64,000 nt of DNA from Sporichthya polymorpha DSM 43042 (GTDB taxonomy: Bacteria; Actinomycetota; Actinomycetes; Sporichthyales; Sporichthyaceae), in NCBI RefSeq assembly GCF_000384115.1, contig NZ_KB913029.1:3137057-3201056 (forward strand). The letters run 5' to 3'. The notes below the pieces were generated by a model, which saw nothing but the letters and a program-made list of their open reading frames with translations, had not been told where the DNA came from and ran no database searches. Positions 23,698 to 32,517 of this stretch are shown one piece after another; position 1 is the first letter of the stretch, and every line of letters starts with the position of its first letter. The translations under genes and the position numbers were made by a program.

Positions 23698-25311
23698 ATG
23701 CAGCAGGCGAAGGAGCGCGACGTCACGAACGTCGACGCCGTGGTGATCGGGGCCGGCTTCTCCGGCCTGTACATGCTCCACTGTCTGCGCGACCGGCTCG
23801 GTCTCGACGTGCGCGGATTCGAGGCGGCCGGTGGCGTCGGCGGGGTCTGGTACTACAACCGGTACCCGGGCGCCCGCTGCGACTCCGACGGCTTCGTCTA
23901 CTGCTACTCCTGGGACTCCGAACTCCTGCAGGAGTGGGAGTGGGGCGGCAAGTACCCCGTGCAGCCGGAGCTGCTCCGCTACCTCGAACACGTGGCGGAC
24001 CGCCACGACCTGCGGCGCAGCTTCACCTTCGACACCCGCGTCACCTCAGCCGTGTACGACGAGGCGGCGGCCCGCTGGACGGTCACGACCGACGGCGGGG
24101 AGACGCTCTCCACCCGCTACCTCGTCACCGGGATCGGGCACCTGTCGATCGCCCGGTACGTCCCGGACCTGCCGGGCCTGTCGGAGTTCGGTGGCGAGTG
24201 GTACCACACCGGTTCGTGGCCCCACGAGCCGGTCGACCTCTGTGGTAAGCGGATCGGCGTCATCGGCACCGGCTCGTCCGGGGTGCAGTGCATCCCGGTC
24301 GTCGCGGAGCAGGCGGAGCACCTGACGGTGTTTCAGCGGACGCCCCAGTTCAGCATCCCCGCGCGGCACGAGACGGTGGACGAGAACTTCTGGCGGGACG
24401 TCAAGGCGAACTATGACGAGATCTGGGAGCAGGCGAAGGTCTCCGCGAGCGGCTTCCCGTGGCAGCACAACGGCAAGCGGGCTTTGGAGGTCTCGGACGA
24501 GGAACGGCGCGAGACCTACGAGCGACTCTGGCTCCACGGCGGAGTGCGTTTCGCGAACGGCTCGTTCCGCGACCTCGTCAGCGACGACGAGGCGAACCGG
24601 ACGGTGTCCGAGTTCCTGCGCGAGAAGATCCGCGAGATCGTGAAGGACCCGGTGACCGCGGAGAAGCTCGTTCCGCAACACCCGTTCCTGTCCCGTCGGC
24701 CGATCGTCGACACGAACTACTTCGAGACCTACAACCGCGACAACGTGACCCTCGTCGACATCCGGGCCGAGCCGATCGTCACGCTGACGCCGGCCGGGGT
24801 CCGCACCGCCGAGGCCGAGTACCCGCTCGACGTCCTGATCCTCGCGACCGGGTTCGACGCCGTCACCGGCCCGTACTTCGGGATCGACGTCCGTGGACGG
24901 GACGGGCTCTCGCTCGTGGACGCCTGGCGCGACGGGCCCTCGGGCTACCTGGGCCTGCAGACCGCCGGCTTCCCGAACCTGTTCACGGTCACCGGGCCGG
25001 GCAGCACCCTCGGGAACCTCCCGATCACGATCGAGACGCACGTCGAGTGGATCACCGACTGCATCGCCCACCTGGAGGCGAACGGGATCCGCGAGATGGA
25101 GGCCGACCCCGAGGCCGAACGGGAGTGGATGCGCCAGGTCAACGAACAGGCGGAGAGCTCGATGATCTCCCGCGCCGACTCGTGGATCAACGGTGCGAAC
25201 ATTCCCGGCAAGCAGCGGGCGTACGTCTTCTACTTCGGCCACTTCGGCTACTTCCGCCGGCTGTGCGCGGAGGTCGCCGCGGACGGCTACCGAGGGTTCG
25301 TGCTGCGATGA
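23698..25311 (+). CDS. Flavin-dependent Baeyer-Villiger-type monooxygenase 2
   Basis: 537 residues from the ATG at 23698, chosen because the shared promoter ends just before it; the open frame continues upstream through the operator. FAD motif GAGFSGL (near residue 15), BVMO fingerprint FGGEWYHTGSWP beginning at Phe164, and NADPH motif GTGSSG. The C-terminal GKQRAYVFYFGHFGYFR segment is typical of this group. First gene of a long catabolic operon; it overlaps the nitronate-monooxygenase-like gene by 4 bp (ATGA). It probably catalyses the first oxygenation of the imported compound or a later ketone intermediate. Confidence 0.94.
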   Translation: MQQAKERDVTNVDAVVIGAGFSGLYMLHCLRDRLGLDVRGFEAAGGVGGVWYYNRYPGARCDSDGFVYCYSWDSELLQEWEWGGKYPVQPELLRYLEHVADRHDLRRSFTFDTRVTSAVYDEAAARWTVTTDGGETLSTRYLVTGIGHLSIARYVPDLPGLSEFGGEWYHTGSWPHEPVDLCGKRIGVIGTGSSGVQCIPVVAEQAEHLTVFQRTPQFSIPARHETVDENFWRDVKANYDEIWEQAKVSASGFPWQHNGKRALEVSDEERRETYERLWLHGGVRFANGSFRDLVSDDEANRTVSEFLREKIREIVKDPVTAEKLVPQHPFLSRRPIVDTNYFETYNRDNVTLVDIRAEPIVTLTPAGVRTAEAEYPLDVLILATGFDAVTGPYFGIDVRGRDGLSLVDAWRDGPSGYLGLQTAGFPNLFTVTGPGSTLGNLPITIETHVEWITDCIAHLEANGIREMEADPEAEREWMRQVNEQAESSMISRADSWINGANIPGKQRAYVFYFGHFGYFRRLCAEVAADGYRGFVLR

Positions 25312-26420
25312 CCGACATTGCACGCCTGTTCGGCATCGAGTTCCCGGTGTTCGCGTTCAGCCATTGCCGCGACGTGGTGGCGGCCGTTTCCGGGACCGGC
25401 GGGTTGGGTGTCTTCGGCGCCAGTGTGTTCACGCCGGAGGAGATCGAGATCGAGCTCGACTGGATCGACCGGCACAGCCACGGCGCCCCGTACGGGATCG
25501 ACTTCGCCTTTCCGCCCCGGGCGACGGAATCCGTACCCGGTGCGGAGCCCGACCTCCCGGCGCAGCACCGCGCCTTCGTGGAGGACCTGCTGAACCGGTA
25601 CGGCGTCGCCGAGTTCCCGGCGGGCACGGACGAGGAGCGGGCGACCTATCGCGGCGTCGACTTCGGGGACTACGACGAGGCGCTCGAGGTGGTCTACCGG
25701 CACCCGAACTGCCGCTTGGTGGTCAGCGCGCTCGGCACCCCGCCGAGCGGGGTGGTGGAGCGGGCCCACGCCGAGGGCCGGCTGGTCGCAGCCCTCGCGG
25801 GCAAGCCCGAGCACGCCGTGCGCAGTGTGGCGGCCGGTGTCGACATCATCGTCGCGCAGGGCTCGGAGGCGGGCGGCCACGCCGGATCGGTGTCGACCAT
25901 GGTGCTCGCCCCGCAGGTCGTCGACGCGGTCGCCCCGACGCCCGTGCTCGTGGCCGGGGGCATCGCCTCCGGCCGTCAGATGGCGGCCGCGATGGCGCTG
26001 GGCGGTGCCGGGGTCTGGACGGGGTCGATGTGGCTGGCCACCGAGGAGTCCGACCTCAGTCCGGAGATGGTGCAGAAGATCGTCACGGCCGACTCCTGGC
26101 AGACCGTGCAGACCCGGTCGATCACCGGCAAGCCCTGCCGGGTGGTCCGGTCGGCGTGGTCCGACGCGTGGGAGGCCGAGGGCTCCCCGAAGCCGCTGCC
26201 CATGCCGGCGCAAGGGTTCCTCGTCGAGGACGCGATGCGCCGGATCGAGCGCGCCTCCCGCGACCGTGACTCGGGCGGGCTGGAACTCCTGACGTGTCCC
26301 GCTGGACAGGTGATCGGTCAGCTGACCAAGGTTTCGAAGGCGTCCCGGCTGCTGCTCGACATGGTCGAGGAGTACATCGAGTGCGTCGAGGACCTCGAGC
26401 GGCGATTGGTCGCGGAATGA
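25308..26420 (+). CDS. Nitronate monooxygenase / 2-nitropropane dioxygenase-like flavoprotein
   Basis: 370 residues; starts by ATGA overlap with BVMO 2. FMN-binding TIM-barrel features: EFPVFAFSHCRDVVAAVS at the N-terminus, the AQGSEAGGHAGS motif (about residues 185-196) and VLVAGGIASGRQMAAAMALGGAGV for phosphate binding. Many actinobacterial members annotated this way sit in CoA-dependent catabolic operons and may be enoyl-type reductases or oxidases rather than true nitronate oxidases. The C-terminal 45 residues (CPAGQVIGQLTKVSKASRL) appear in the same subgroup. Coupled to the SDR that follows. Confidence 0.85.
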   Translation: MTDIARLFGIEFPVFAFSHCRDVVAAVSGTGGLGVFGASVFTPEEIEIELDWIDRHSHGAPYGIDFAFPPRATESVPGAEPDLPAQHRAFVEDLLNRYGVAEFPAGTDEERATYRGVDFGDYDEALEVVYRHPNCRLVVSALGTPPSGVVERAHAEGRLVAALAGKPEHAVRSVAAGVDIIVAQGSEAGGHAGSVSTMVLAPQVVDAVAPTPVLVAGGIASGRQMAAAMALGGAGVWTGSMWLATEESDLSPEMVQKIVTADSWQTVQTRSITGKPCRVVRSAWSDAWEAEGSPKPLPMPAQGFLVEDAMRRIERASRDRDSGGLELLTCPAGQVIGQLTKVSKASRLLLDMVEEYIECVEDLERRLVAE

Positions 26421-27178
26421 GCGCCGGACCGGAGGTGGCAGCAGTGACGCGGGCGAACTCGGTGGCGCTGGTCTTCGACCAGGACTCCGGGCTGGGCGTG
26501 GCCACCGCCCGCGCGCTGCACAAGCTCGGCGCCACGGTGGTGGTGGCCGGGCCGGACCTGTCCGGCCACGACGCCGATGTCGTCCTCCTCGAGAACGACT
26601 GGACCGACGAGGATGCGGTCGCGCAGGTGTGTGCGGCCGCGCGGGAGTACGGTCCGATCCGCAGTGCGGTGGCGATCTCCGGGCTCTCCTCGTCCCGCCG
26701 GCTCGTGGACCGGAGCGGGGGCGTTCACCCGCTGGCGGAGTTCGATCAGGCGCTCCGGCACGGACTGTGGGGCCCGTTCAACGTGCTGCGTTCGGTCGCC
26801 GCCGCGATGCGAACCAACGAACCGGACGAGAACGGTCAGCGCGGCGTCATCGTCACCACCGCGTCGGTCTCGGCCTACGACGGCCAGGTCGGGCAGGTGG
26901 CCTACGCGGCGGCGAAGGGCGGCGTCGTCGCCATGACGTTGCCCGCGGCACGCGACCTGGCGCCGATGGGGATCCGCGTCTGCGGTGTCGCGCCCGGGCT
27001 GTTCGCGGTGCCGAAGGCCGCCGGGCTCGGCCCCGACGTCGCCCGGCCCGTCCTGTCCCCGCCCCGGTTGGGGCACCCCGAGGAGTTCGCCGAACTCGTC
27101 GGGCACATCGTGACCAACCCGTACCTGAACGCCGAGGTCATCCGCCTCGACGGCGGGCTGCGGCTGTCGGCGAAGTGA
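26417..27178 (+). CDS. Short-chain dehydrogenase/reductase, HSD10/FabG-like
   Basis: 253 residues; ATGA overlap with the previous gene, although an in-frame GTG at 26444 is an alternative. Rossmann fold with an atypical cofactor motif: the first Gly of TGxxxGxG is replaced, reading FDQDSGLGVA. The catalytic Ser (TASVSAYDG) and YAAAK pair are present. This style resembles 3-hydroxyacyl-CoA dehydrogenase type 2. Reaction: NAD(P)-dependent oxidation of a hydroxyl, probably on a CoA-bound ring or side chain. TGATG overlap with the acyl-CoA ligase. Confidence 0.86.
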   Translation: MSAGPEVAAVTRANSVALVFDQDSGLGVATARALHKLGATVVVAGPDLSGHDADVVLLENDWTDEDAVAQVCAAAREYGPIRSAVAISGLSSSRRLVDRSGGVHPLAEFDQALRHGLWGPFNVLRSVAAAMRTNEPDENGQRGVIVTTASVSAYDGQVGQVAYAAAKGGVVAMTLPAARDLAPMGIRVCGVAPGLFAVPKAAGLGPDVARPVLSPPRLGHPEEFAELVGHIVTNPYLNAEVIRLDGGLRLSAK

Positions 27179-28749
27179 TGGTGGTGGAGACCATGGGTGA
27201 GACCGACCGGACCGTGCCGGCGATCCTGCGCGCGCGAGCGGCCCAGGACCCGGACGGGACGGCGATCTGGTGCGAGGACCGCCGGACGTCCTTCCGTGAG
27301 CTGGACGTCCGGTCGGACCGGATCGCGACGGCGCTGCTCACCGACGGCCTCCGTGCCGGCGATCGCGTCGCCTACATCGGCAAGAACTCGGAGCGCTTCC
27401 TGGAGATGCTCCACGGCTGCGCGAAGGCCGGGACCGTCCTGGTCTCGGTGAACTACCGCCTCACCGCACCGGAGATCCACTTCATCCTCGCCGACAGCCG
27501 GAGCCGGCTGCTCGCCGTCGACGCGGATCTGCTTCCGGTCGGTACGGAGGCGATCGCCGGCACCGGCGTCGATCACGTCCGCGTGATGGACGGCGGCGAC
27601 GACCCGCGCGACTTCGACACGTGGCGCGACGCGCAGCCCGCGGGGCCCGTCGACGTCACCCCGTCCGTCGAGGACCCGGTCCTGCAGATCTACACGAGCG
27701 GGACCACCGGCTTCCCGAAGGGCGCCGTTATCCCGCACCGCTCCTTCGCCGGGATGCTCGACCTCGCCCACAACGTCCCGCAGCAACCGCTGCGGTGGTA
27801 CGAGGGCGAGTCGATCCTCTGCCCGATGCCGAACTTCCACGTCGGCGGGTCGCTGTTCCCGTTCTGGGTCACGATGCAGGGCGCCACGATCGTCCTGATG
27901 CCGAACTTCACCCCGGACGCGGTGCTCGACGCGGTGGAGACGCATTCGGCGGCCGCGTTCGTCGCCGTCCCCGAGATGCTCCAGATGATCCTGGCGAACC
28001 CCCGGACCGAGACCCTCGACTACAGCCGGCTGCGCTACATCTACTACGGCGCCGCCCCGATGTCGCCGGAGCTGCTGAAGCGGTGCATGGACACCTTCGG
28101 CTGCCGCTTCACCCAGACCTACGGCATGACCGAGCACTCGGTGATCGGCCTGCTCGGACCCGACGACCACGGCCCGGACCTGGCCGAACGGATGCTCTCC
28201 GTCGGGCAGCGGACACCGGGGATGGAGACCGAGATCCTCGACACCGCGGGCAATGTCGTGCCGCCGGGCGTCGTCGGCGAGATCTGCGTGAAGTCGCCGG
28301 CGATGATGCTCGGCTACTGGCGCAGCGACGGCACGGTCGACCCGTCGGTGGACGCGAACGGCTGGTTCCACACCGGCGACGCCGGGTGCTACGACGAGAG
28401 CGGCTACCTGTTCCTCAAGGACCGCATCAAGGACATGCTCATCTCCGGCGGGGAGAACGTGTACCCCGCGGAGGTCGAGCGTGTGCTCGGCGAGCACCCC
28501 GCGGTGCTCGAAGCCGCGGTGGTCGGGCTGACGGACCCTCAGTGGGGTGAGGTCCCGAAGGCCTACGTGGTCCGTCGGTCCGACGTCGACGCCGCGGACC
28601 TGCAGGCCTTCGCCCGGGAGCGCCTCGCGCGCTACAAGGTGCCGAAGGAGATCGAGTTCATCGACGCGCTGCCGCGCACCGCCTCGGGCAAGGTCCGGCG
28701 ACGTGACCTCCGTGAGCACGCCCGGCGAGAGCAAGGAGTGACCGCATGA
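27178..28749 (+). CDS. Acyl-CoA ligase (AMP-forming, FadD-like)
   Basis: 523 residues. All ANL-family motifs are present: YTSGTTGFPKGA phosphate loop, YYGAAPMSPELL, YGMTEHS, GWFHTGDAG, the hinge KDRIKDMLISGGENVYPAEVE, and the C-terminal Lys in RTASGKVRRRDL. It activates a carboxylate as acyl-AMP and then acyl-CoA; within this operon it probably acts on the acid released after BVMO and ester cleavage. The start is the ATG overlapping the SDR stop; another in-frame ATG lies 12 bp later. Overlaps the next gene by ATGA. Confidence 0.94.
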   Translation: MVVETMGETDRTVPAILRARAAQDPDGTAIWCEDRRTSFRELDVRSDRIATALLTDGLRAGDRVAYIGKNSERFLEMLHGCAKAGTVLVSVNYRLTAPEIHFILADSRSRLLAVDADLLPVGTEAIAGTGVDHVRVMDGGDDPRDFDTWRDAQPAGPVDVTPSVEDPVLQIYTSGTTGFPKGAVIPHRSFAGMLDLAHNVPQQPLRWYEGESILCPMPNFHVGGSLFPFWVTMQGATIVLMPNFTPDAVLDAVETHSAAAFVAVPEMLQMILANPRTETLDYSRLRYIYYGAAPMSPELLKRCMDTFGCRFTQTYGMTEHSVIGLLGPDDHGPDLAERMLSVGQRTPGMETEILDTAGNVVPPGVVGEICVKSPAMMLGYWRSDGTVDPSVDANGWFHTGDAGCYDESGYLFLKDRIKDMLISGGENVYPAEVERVLGEHPAVLEAAVVGLTDPQWGEVPKAYVVRRSDVDAADLQAFARERLARYKVPKEIEFIDALPRTASGKVRRRDLREHARREQGVTA

Positions 28750-29576
28750 CCACCATGACCTCGAGCGTCCGGGAGATCCGGCCGGAGGAGAGTGAGACCT
28801 TCCGGCAGAACGGATGGGTCAAGCTCGAGAACTTTCTGTCGGCGGACCTCGCCGCGCAGTTGCTGGAGGGAGCGCAGCGGCTCCTGGGCCCCGACGGCAC
28901 GGGGCACACGGCCCGGCGCGGTGTCGACATCGACTTCGACTGGTTCGCCGAGTACCAGCTGCCCGGCTACGAGGGGCTGGAACCCTTCCGGTCCGTCGCG
29001 TTCGACCCGGCGATGGGCAAGGCCGCTCACGCGCTCGGGGTCCGGCGCGACGTCGGGGTCCGCTACCTGCGGGACCAGGTCGTGTGCCGGCAGCCGGCGG
29101 GGCAGCGCAAGTCCGAGCCGGCGCCGCCGCACCAGGACTTCTCGGCCGCGGTCTTCGACCGCATGGGCTACGTGAACTTCTGGATCGCGCTCAACGAGAT
29201 TCCGCCCGAGCGGGGCTCGTTGCGCTTCTTCTCCGGCTCGCACCGTGAGGGTCCGCTCGGGTGGCGGGACCGGGACGGGCAGCTCTCCCCGAGCGGTCGT
29301 TCGCTGCTGGAGACCTACCCGGACCTGGCCGAGCGGTGCCCGCCGTCCGAACCGCTGCACCTGCGCCCCGGGGACGCCACCGCGCACACGATGCTCACTG
29401 TCCACGAGTCGCCGGGCAACTTCACCGACGAACCGCGGTGGAACCTGATCAACCTCTACGTGCCCGAGGACGTCGTCTACACCGGACTGGTCCGGGGCGG
29501 CATCGAGCCGCTGGTCGACGTCGGTCAGCCGCTCGACCATCCGCGGTTCCCGGTGATCTGGCGACCGGGCGACTGA
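28746..29576 (+). CDS. Phytanoyl-CoA dioxygenase (PhyH) family Fe(II)/2-oxoglutarate oxygenase
   Basis: 276 residues. The facial-triad motif HxD is seen in PPHQDFSAA (His129, Asp131); the distal His lies in the AHTMLTVHES region, with a following Arg (EPRWNL) suited to binding 2-oxoglutarate. Relatives hydroxylate the alpha position of CoA thioesters or other hydrophobic substrates. The gene is coupled to the acyl-CoA ligase by a 4-bp overlap, consistent with a CoA-thioester substrate. It ends 6 bp before the crotonase gene. Confidence 0.86.
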   Translation: MTTMTSSVREIRPEESETFRQNGWVKLENFLSADLAAQLLEGAQRLLGPDGTGHTARRGVDIDFDWFAEYQLPGYEGLEPFRSVAFDPAMGKAAHALGVRRDVGVRYLRDQVVCRQPAGQRKSEPAPPHQDFSAAVFDRMGYVNFWIALNEIPPERGSLRFFSGSHREGPLGWRDRDGQLSPSGRSLLETYPDLAERCPPSEPLHLRPGDATAHTMLTVHESPGNFTDEPRWNLINLYVPEDVVYTGLVRGGIEPLVDVGQPLDHPRFPVIWRPGD

Positions 29577-29582
29577 GGGGGC

Positions 29583-30362
29583 GTGGTGATCGATCCGTCC
29601 GGGTACCGGCACGTCGAACTCGACGCGCGGAGCAACGGCGTCCTGGTGGCGCGGCTGAACCGCCCCGAGCGGCTGAACGCGATCAACGACCGGCTGCATC
29701 ACGAACTCGCGCGTCTGACGTACGACGTCGACCTCGATCCGGACGTGGACGTCCTGGTGCTCACCGGTGCCGGGCGCGCTTTCACCGCGGGAGGTGACCT
29801 GCGCGAGCCGATGGACACCACGCCGACGGCGGCGACCTACAAGATCGGCCGGCAGGTGGTGGACAACCTCCTGGCCCTGGACAAACCGGTGATCGCGGCC
29901 GTCAACGGGCCGGCTCGCGGCCTCGGGGTCACCCTCGCGTTCCTCTGCGACGTCGTCTACGCCCATCGTGGCGCGACGTTCGCCGACACCCACGCGCTGA
30001 TCGGGGCCGGCGCCGGCGACGGAGCCCAACTCGTCTGGCCGCTGCTCGCGGGGCCGAACTGGGCGAAGTACTACCTGATGACCGGAGAGACGGTCTCGGC
30101 CGACGACGCGCATCGCCTCGGCCTCGTCAACTTCGTGGTCGACGGCGACGTGGAGGCGGCGGCGGTCGAACTGGCCGACCGGCTCGCCGCCGGCAATCAG
30201 CGCGCGATCCGCGCCTCGAAGGTGGCGGTCAACGCCCAGATGCGTGCCCTGGCGGCGTGGGTGGTCCCGTACGGGCTCGTCGCCGGCCAGGTCACCCCGG
30301 ACCACACCCCGCACTGGCCGGACGCCCGACCGCGGTCCGGCCGGGCGCGCGTCCCTGGCTGA
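29583..30362 (+). CDS. Crotonase-fold (enoyl-CoA hydratase/isomerase-like) protein lacking both hydratase glutamates
   Basis: 259 residues from GTG. Crotonase fold with oxyanion-hole stretch GAGRAFTAGGDL and NGPARGLGVTLAFLCDVVYA. Aligned to classical hydratase, the Glu of GGGCELAMMCD (Glu144 in the rat enzyme) is Thr in VTLAFLCD, and the Glu of FGQPEILLG (Glu164) is His in FADTHALIG. A GAGDGAQLVWPLLAG segment follows, a pattern seen in a distinct actinobacterial subgroup. A different reaction (isomerase, hydrolase or C-C bond cleavage) is therefore likely. The 20-residue C-terminal tail is basic and Pro-rich. Confidence 0.82.
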   Translation: MVIDPSGYRHVELDARSNGVLVARLNRPERLNAINDRLHHELARLTYDVDLDPDVDVLVLTGAGRAFTAGGDLREPMDTTPTAATYKIGRQVVDNLLALDKPVIAAVNGPARGLGVTLAFLCDVVYAHRGATFADTHALIGAGAGDGAQLVWPLLAGPNWAKYYLMTGETVSADDAHRLGLVNFVVDGDVEAAAVELADRLAAGNQRAIRASKVAVNAQMRALAAWVVPYGLVAGQVTPDHTPHWPDARPRSGRARVPG

Positions 30363-30414
30363 TAGTTCGTCAGTTCGTCACGTCGTTGCGCAACCGAGAA
30401 ATGAGGAGACCGCC

Positions 30415-31344
30415 ATGGTGGAACGCGTCAGCGACGCCCGCATGGACGCGCTGTTCGAGAAGGTCAAGAACTGGGGTCGCTGGGGTGACGACGACGAGCG
30501 CGGGACCCTCAACCTGCTGACGCCGGAGCACACGGCGCGGGCCGCACGGAACGTCGTGGGTCGCACGGTGAACTGCGGGCGGGTGCTGCCGGTCGCCCCG
30601 TCGGTCGAGAACCCGGTCCCGGCGCAGCACATGATGATCCTCGCGGGCGACGCCCGGCACGGGACCGGTGTCCCGGGTGCCGAGGCGTGCATCGACTACA
30701 TCGGGCTGGCCTTCCACGGGCTCGGGGTCTCGCACCTCGACGCGCTCTGCCACGTATTCCACGAAGGCGTGATGTACAACGGACGCCCGGCGTCGGAGGT
30801 GATGAGCACCGGGGCGACGCGCAACAGCGTCATGGCGATGGCGGGCGGGGTCGCCTCGCGCGGGGTGCTCCTCGACATCCCGCGGACCCGCGGTGTCGAC
30901 TGGCTTGAGCCCGGCGACGGCGTCACTCCGGACGACCTCGACGCGGCCTGCGAGGCCCAGGGCGTCCAGGTCGGTCCCGGGGACATCCTGCTGGTCTCGA
31001 CGGGCCGCGACGCCCGCCGCGAGGCCGAGGGCCCGTGGGACCCCGGGCACGGCCTGGCCGGTCTCGACGGGGAGTGCGTGCCGTGGATCGCCGAACGGGA
31101 CATCGCGATGCTCGGGTGCGACGGCGCCAACGACATCATGCCGCCGAACACGAACCGCTGGCCGCTGCCGATCCACGTCTGCTGTCTGGTCGCGATGGGC
31201 GTGCACCTGCTCGACAACCTCGACCTGTCCGGCCTGGCTGCGGTGTGCGAGGAGGAACGGCGCTGGGAGTTCCTGTTCACCGTCAGTCCGCTGCAGATTC
31301 AGGGTGGCACCGGTTCGCCGGTGAACCCGGTCGCGGTCGTGTAG
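30415..31344 (+). CDS. Cyclase family protein (kynurenine-formamidase-like metal hydrolase)
   Basis: 309 residues; ATG at 30415 with GAGGAG upstream. Family motif HGxxxSHLDAxxH is visible as FHGLGVSHLDALCHVF (about residues 105-120); its His/Asp residues bind a divalent metal. The N-terminal NWGRWGDDDERGTLNLLTPE is characteristic of the cyclase family. Members hydrolyse amide, ester or lactone bonds. With two BVMOs nearby, lactone hydrolysis is an attractive but unproven role. It is the first gene after a 52-bp gap, still co-directional. Confidence 0.87.
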   Translation: MVERVSDARMDALFEKVKNWGRWGDDDERGTLNLLTPEHTARAARNVVGRTVNCGRVLPVAPSVENPVPAQHMMILAGDARHGTGVPGAEACIDYIGLAFHGLGVSHLDALCHVFHEGVMYNGRPASEVMSTGATRNSVMAMAGGVASRGVLLDIPRTRGVDWLEPGDGVTPDDLDAACEAQGVQVGPGDILLVSTGRDARREAEGPWDPGHGLAGLDGECVPWIAERDIAMLGCDGANDIMPPNTNRWPLPIHVCCLVAMGVHLLDNLDLSGLAAVCEEERRWEFLFTVSPLQIQGGTGSPVNPVAVV

Positions 31345-31346
31345 CG

Positions 31347-32096
31347 GTGATCGACCTCAAGGGCGAGATCGCGGTCGTCACCGGCGGTGCGTCCGGGATC
31401 GGCCGCGGTGTCGTCGAGCTGCTGGTGCAGTGCGGGGCCGTGGTGGCGATCGTCGACCGGGACGCCGAGGCCATGGCGGTCACGCTCGAGGGCCTCGGGT
31501 CGGCGCCGGAGGTCGCCGCCTTCGTCACCGACGTGACGGTGCTGGACGAGGTCCACGAGATGCGCCGCCAGGTCCTCACGGACCTCGGGACGCCGACGAT
31601 CCTCGTCAACAGCGTCGGGTGGGACCGTCCGATGCCGTTTGCGGAGACGGATCCGGCGTTCTGGAAGGAGGTCCTGGACCTCAACCTGCTCAGCACGCTG
31701 ACGGTGACCCACGAGTTCTTCGGCCCGATGCTGGAGCAGGCGCGCGGCGGGCGGATCGTCAACATCGCCAGCGAGGCCGGCCGGATCGGCAGTCTCCACG
31801 AGGCGCTGTACTCCAGCGCCAAGGGAGCAGTGATCGCCCTGACCAAGGCGCTGGCCCGCGAGGGCGCACGGCACGCGGTCACCGTGAACTGTGTTTGTCC
31901 CGGCGTCATCGACACACCGCTCTACCGGTCGATGCCCGACCCGCACGCCGCGTCCCGGGTCCGGGCCATCCCCATGCGGCGGTTGGGCATCCCGGAGGAC
32001 GTCGCGGCCGCGGTCGTCTTCCTCGCCTCCCCGGGGGCCGCGTACATCACCGGTCAGGTGCTGTCGGTCAGCGGCGGCCTGACGATGGTCGGGTGA
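31347..32096 (+). CDS. Short-chain dehydrogenase/reductase, FabG-like
   Basis: 249 residues from a GTG two bases after the cyclase stop. Canonical motifs: TGGASGIG cofactor loop, DVT, the NSVG segment in place of NNAG, catalytic Ser in IVNIASEAG, YSSAKGA (Tyr/Lys pair) and CPGVIDTPLY. The C-terminus has YITGQVLSVSGGLTM, standard for classical SDRs. It probably oxidises a 3-hydroxyacyl-CoA or a ring alcohol in the same pathway. Overlaps nothing; 4 bp separate it from the VOC gene. Confidence 0.9.
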   Translation: MIDLKGEIAVVTGGASGIGRGVVELLVQCGAVVAIVDRDAEAMAVTLEGLGSAPEVAAFVTDVTVLDEVHEMRRQVLTDLGTPTILVNSVGWDRPMPFAETDPAFWKEVLDLNLLSTLTVTHEFFGPMLEQARGGRIVNIASEAGRIGSLHEALYSSAKGAVIALTKALAREGARHAVTVNCVCPGVIDTPLYRSMPDPHAASRVRAIPMRRLGIPEDVAAAVVFLASPGAAYITGQVLSVSGGLTMVG

Positions 32097-32100
32097 CGTC

Positions 32101-32514
32101 GTGGCCCTGACGCCCACCAAGGACTCGGTCGACATCGGGATCGTGACCAACGACCCCGGACCGATGCTCGGCTTCTATCGCGGCGTGGTCGGTCTGGTCC
32201 CCGACGGGGAGACCCCGCTCCCCGTCCCCGGTGGCGTGAGTTACCGCCTCCGCTGCGGGACGACCGTGGTCAAGCTGCTCGCCCTGCGCAAGCCGCTGCC
32301 GGCCCGGTCGGCCCCGGGCGGGATCTACGCCTCCACGGGTCTGCGGTACTGGACGATCTCGGTTCCGGACGTGACGGTGCTGCTCGCCGACTGCGAGACG
32401 GCGGGCGTCCCGATCGCGGTGCCGTTGACCGAGTACGCGCCCGGCCGCCGGATGGTGATCGTCGAGGACCCGGACGGGAACTGGGTCGAGTTCGTCGACG
32501 CGCGCCCGAACTAG
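32101..32514 (+). CDS. VOC family protein (glyoxalase/methylmalonyl-CoA epimerase-like)
   Basis: 137 residues from GTG. One VOC module pair: VDIGIVTNDPGPMLGFYRGVVGL at the N-terminus and LRYWTISVPDVTVLLADCE in the second half, with EDPDGNWVEFVD near the C-terminus providing the Glu ligand. The first expected metal-ligand His is replaced (DIGIVTND), so metal binding may be reduced or rearranged. Lies between an SDR and a CoA-transferase-type gene. Role unassigned; an isomerase on a CoA thioester is possible. Confidence 0.8.
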   Translation: MALTPTKDSVDIGIVTNDPGPMLGFYRGVVGLVPDGETPLPVPGGVSYRLRCGTTVVKLLALRKPLPARSAPGGIYASTGLRYWTISVPDVTVLLADCETAGVPIAVPLTEYAPGRRMVIVEDPDGNWVEFVDARPN

Positions 32515-32517
32515 CCC

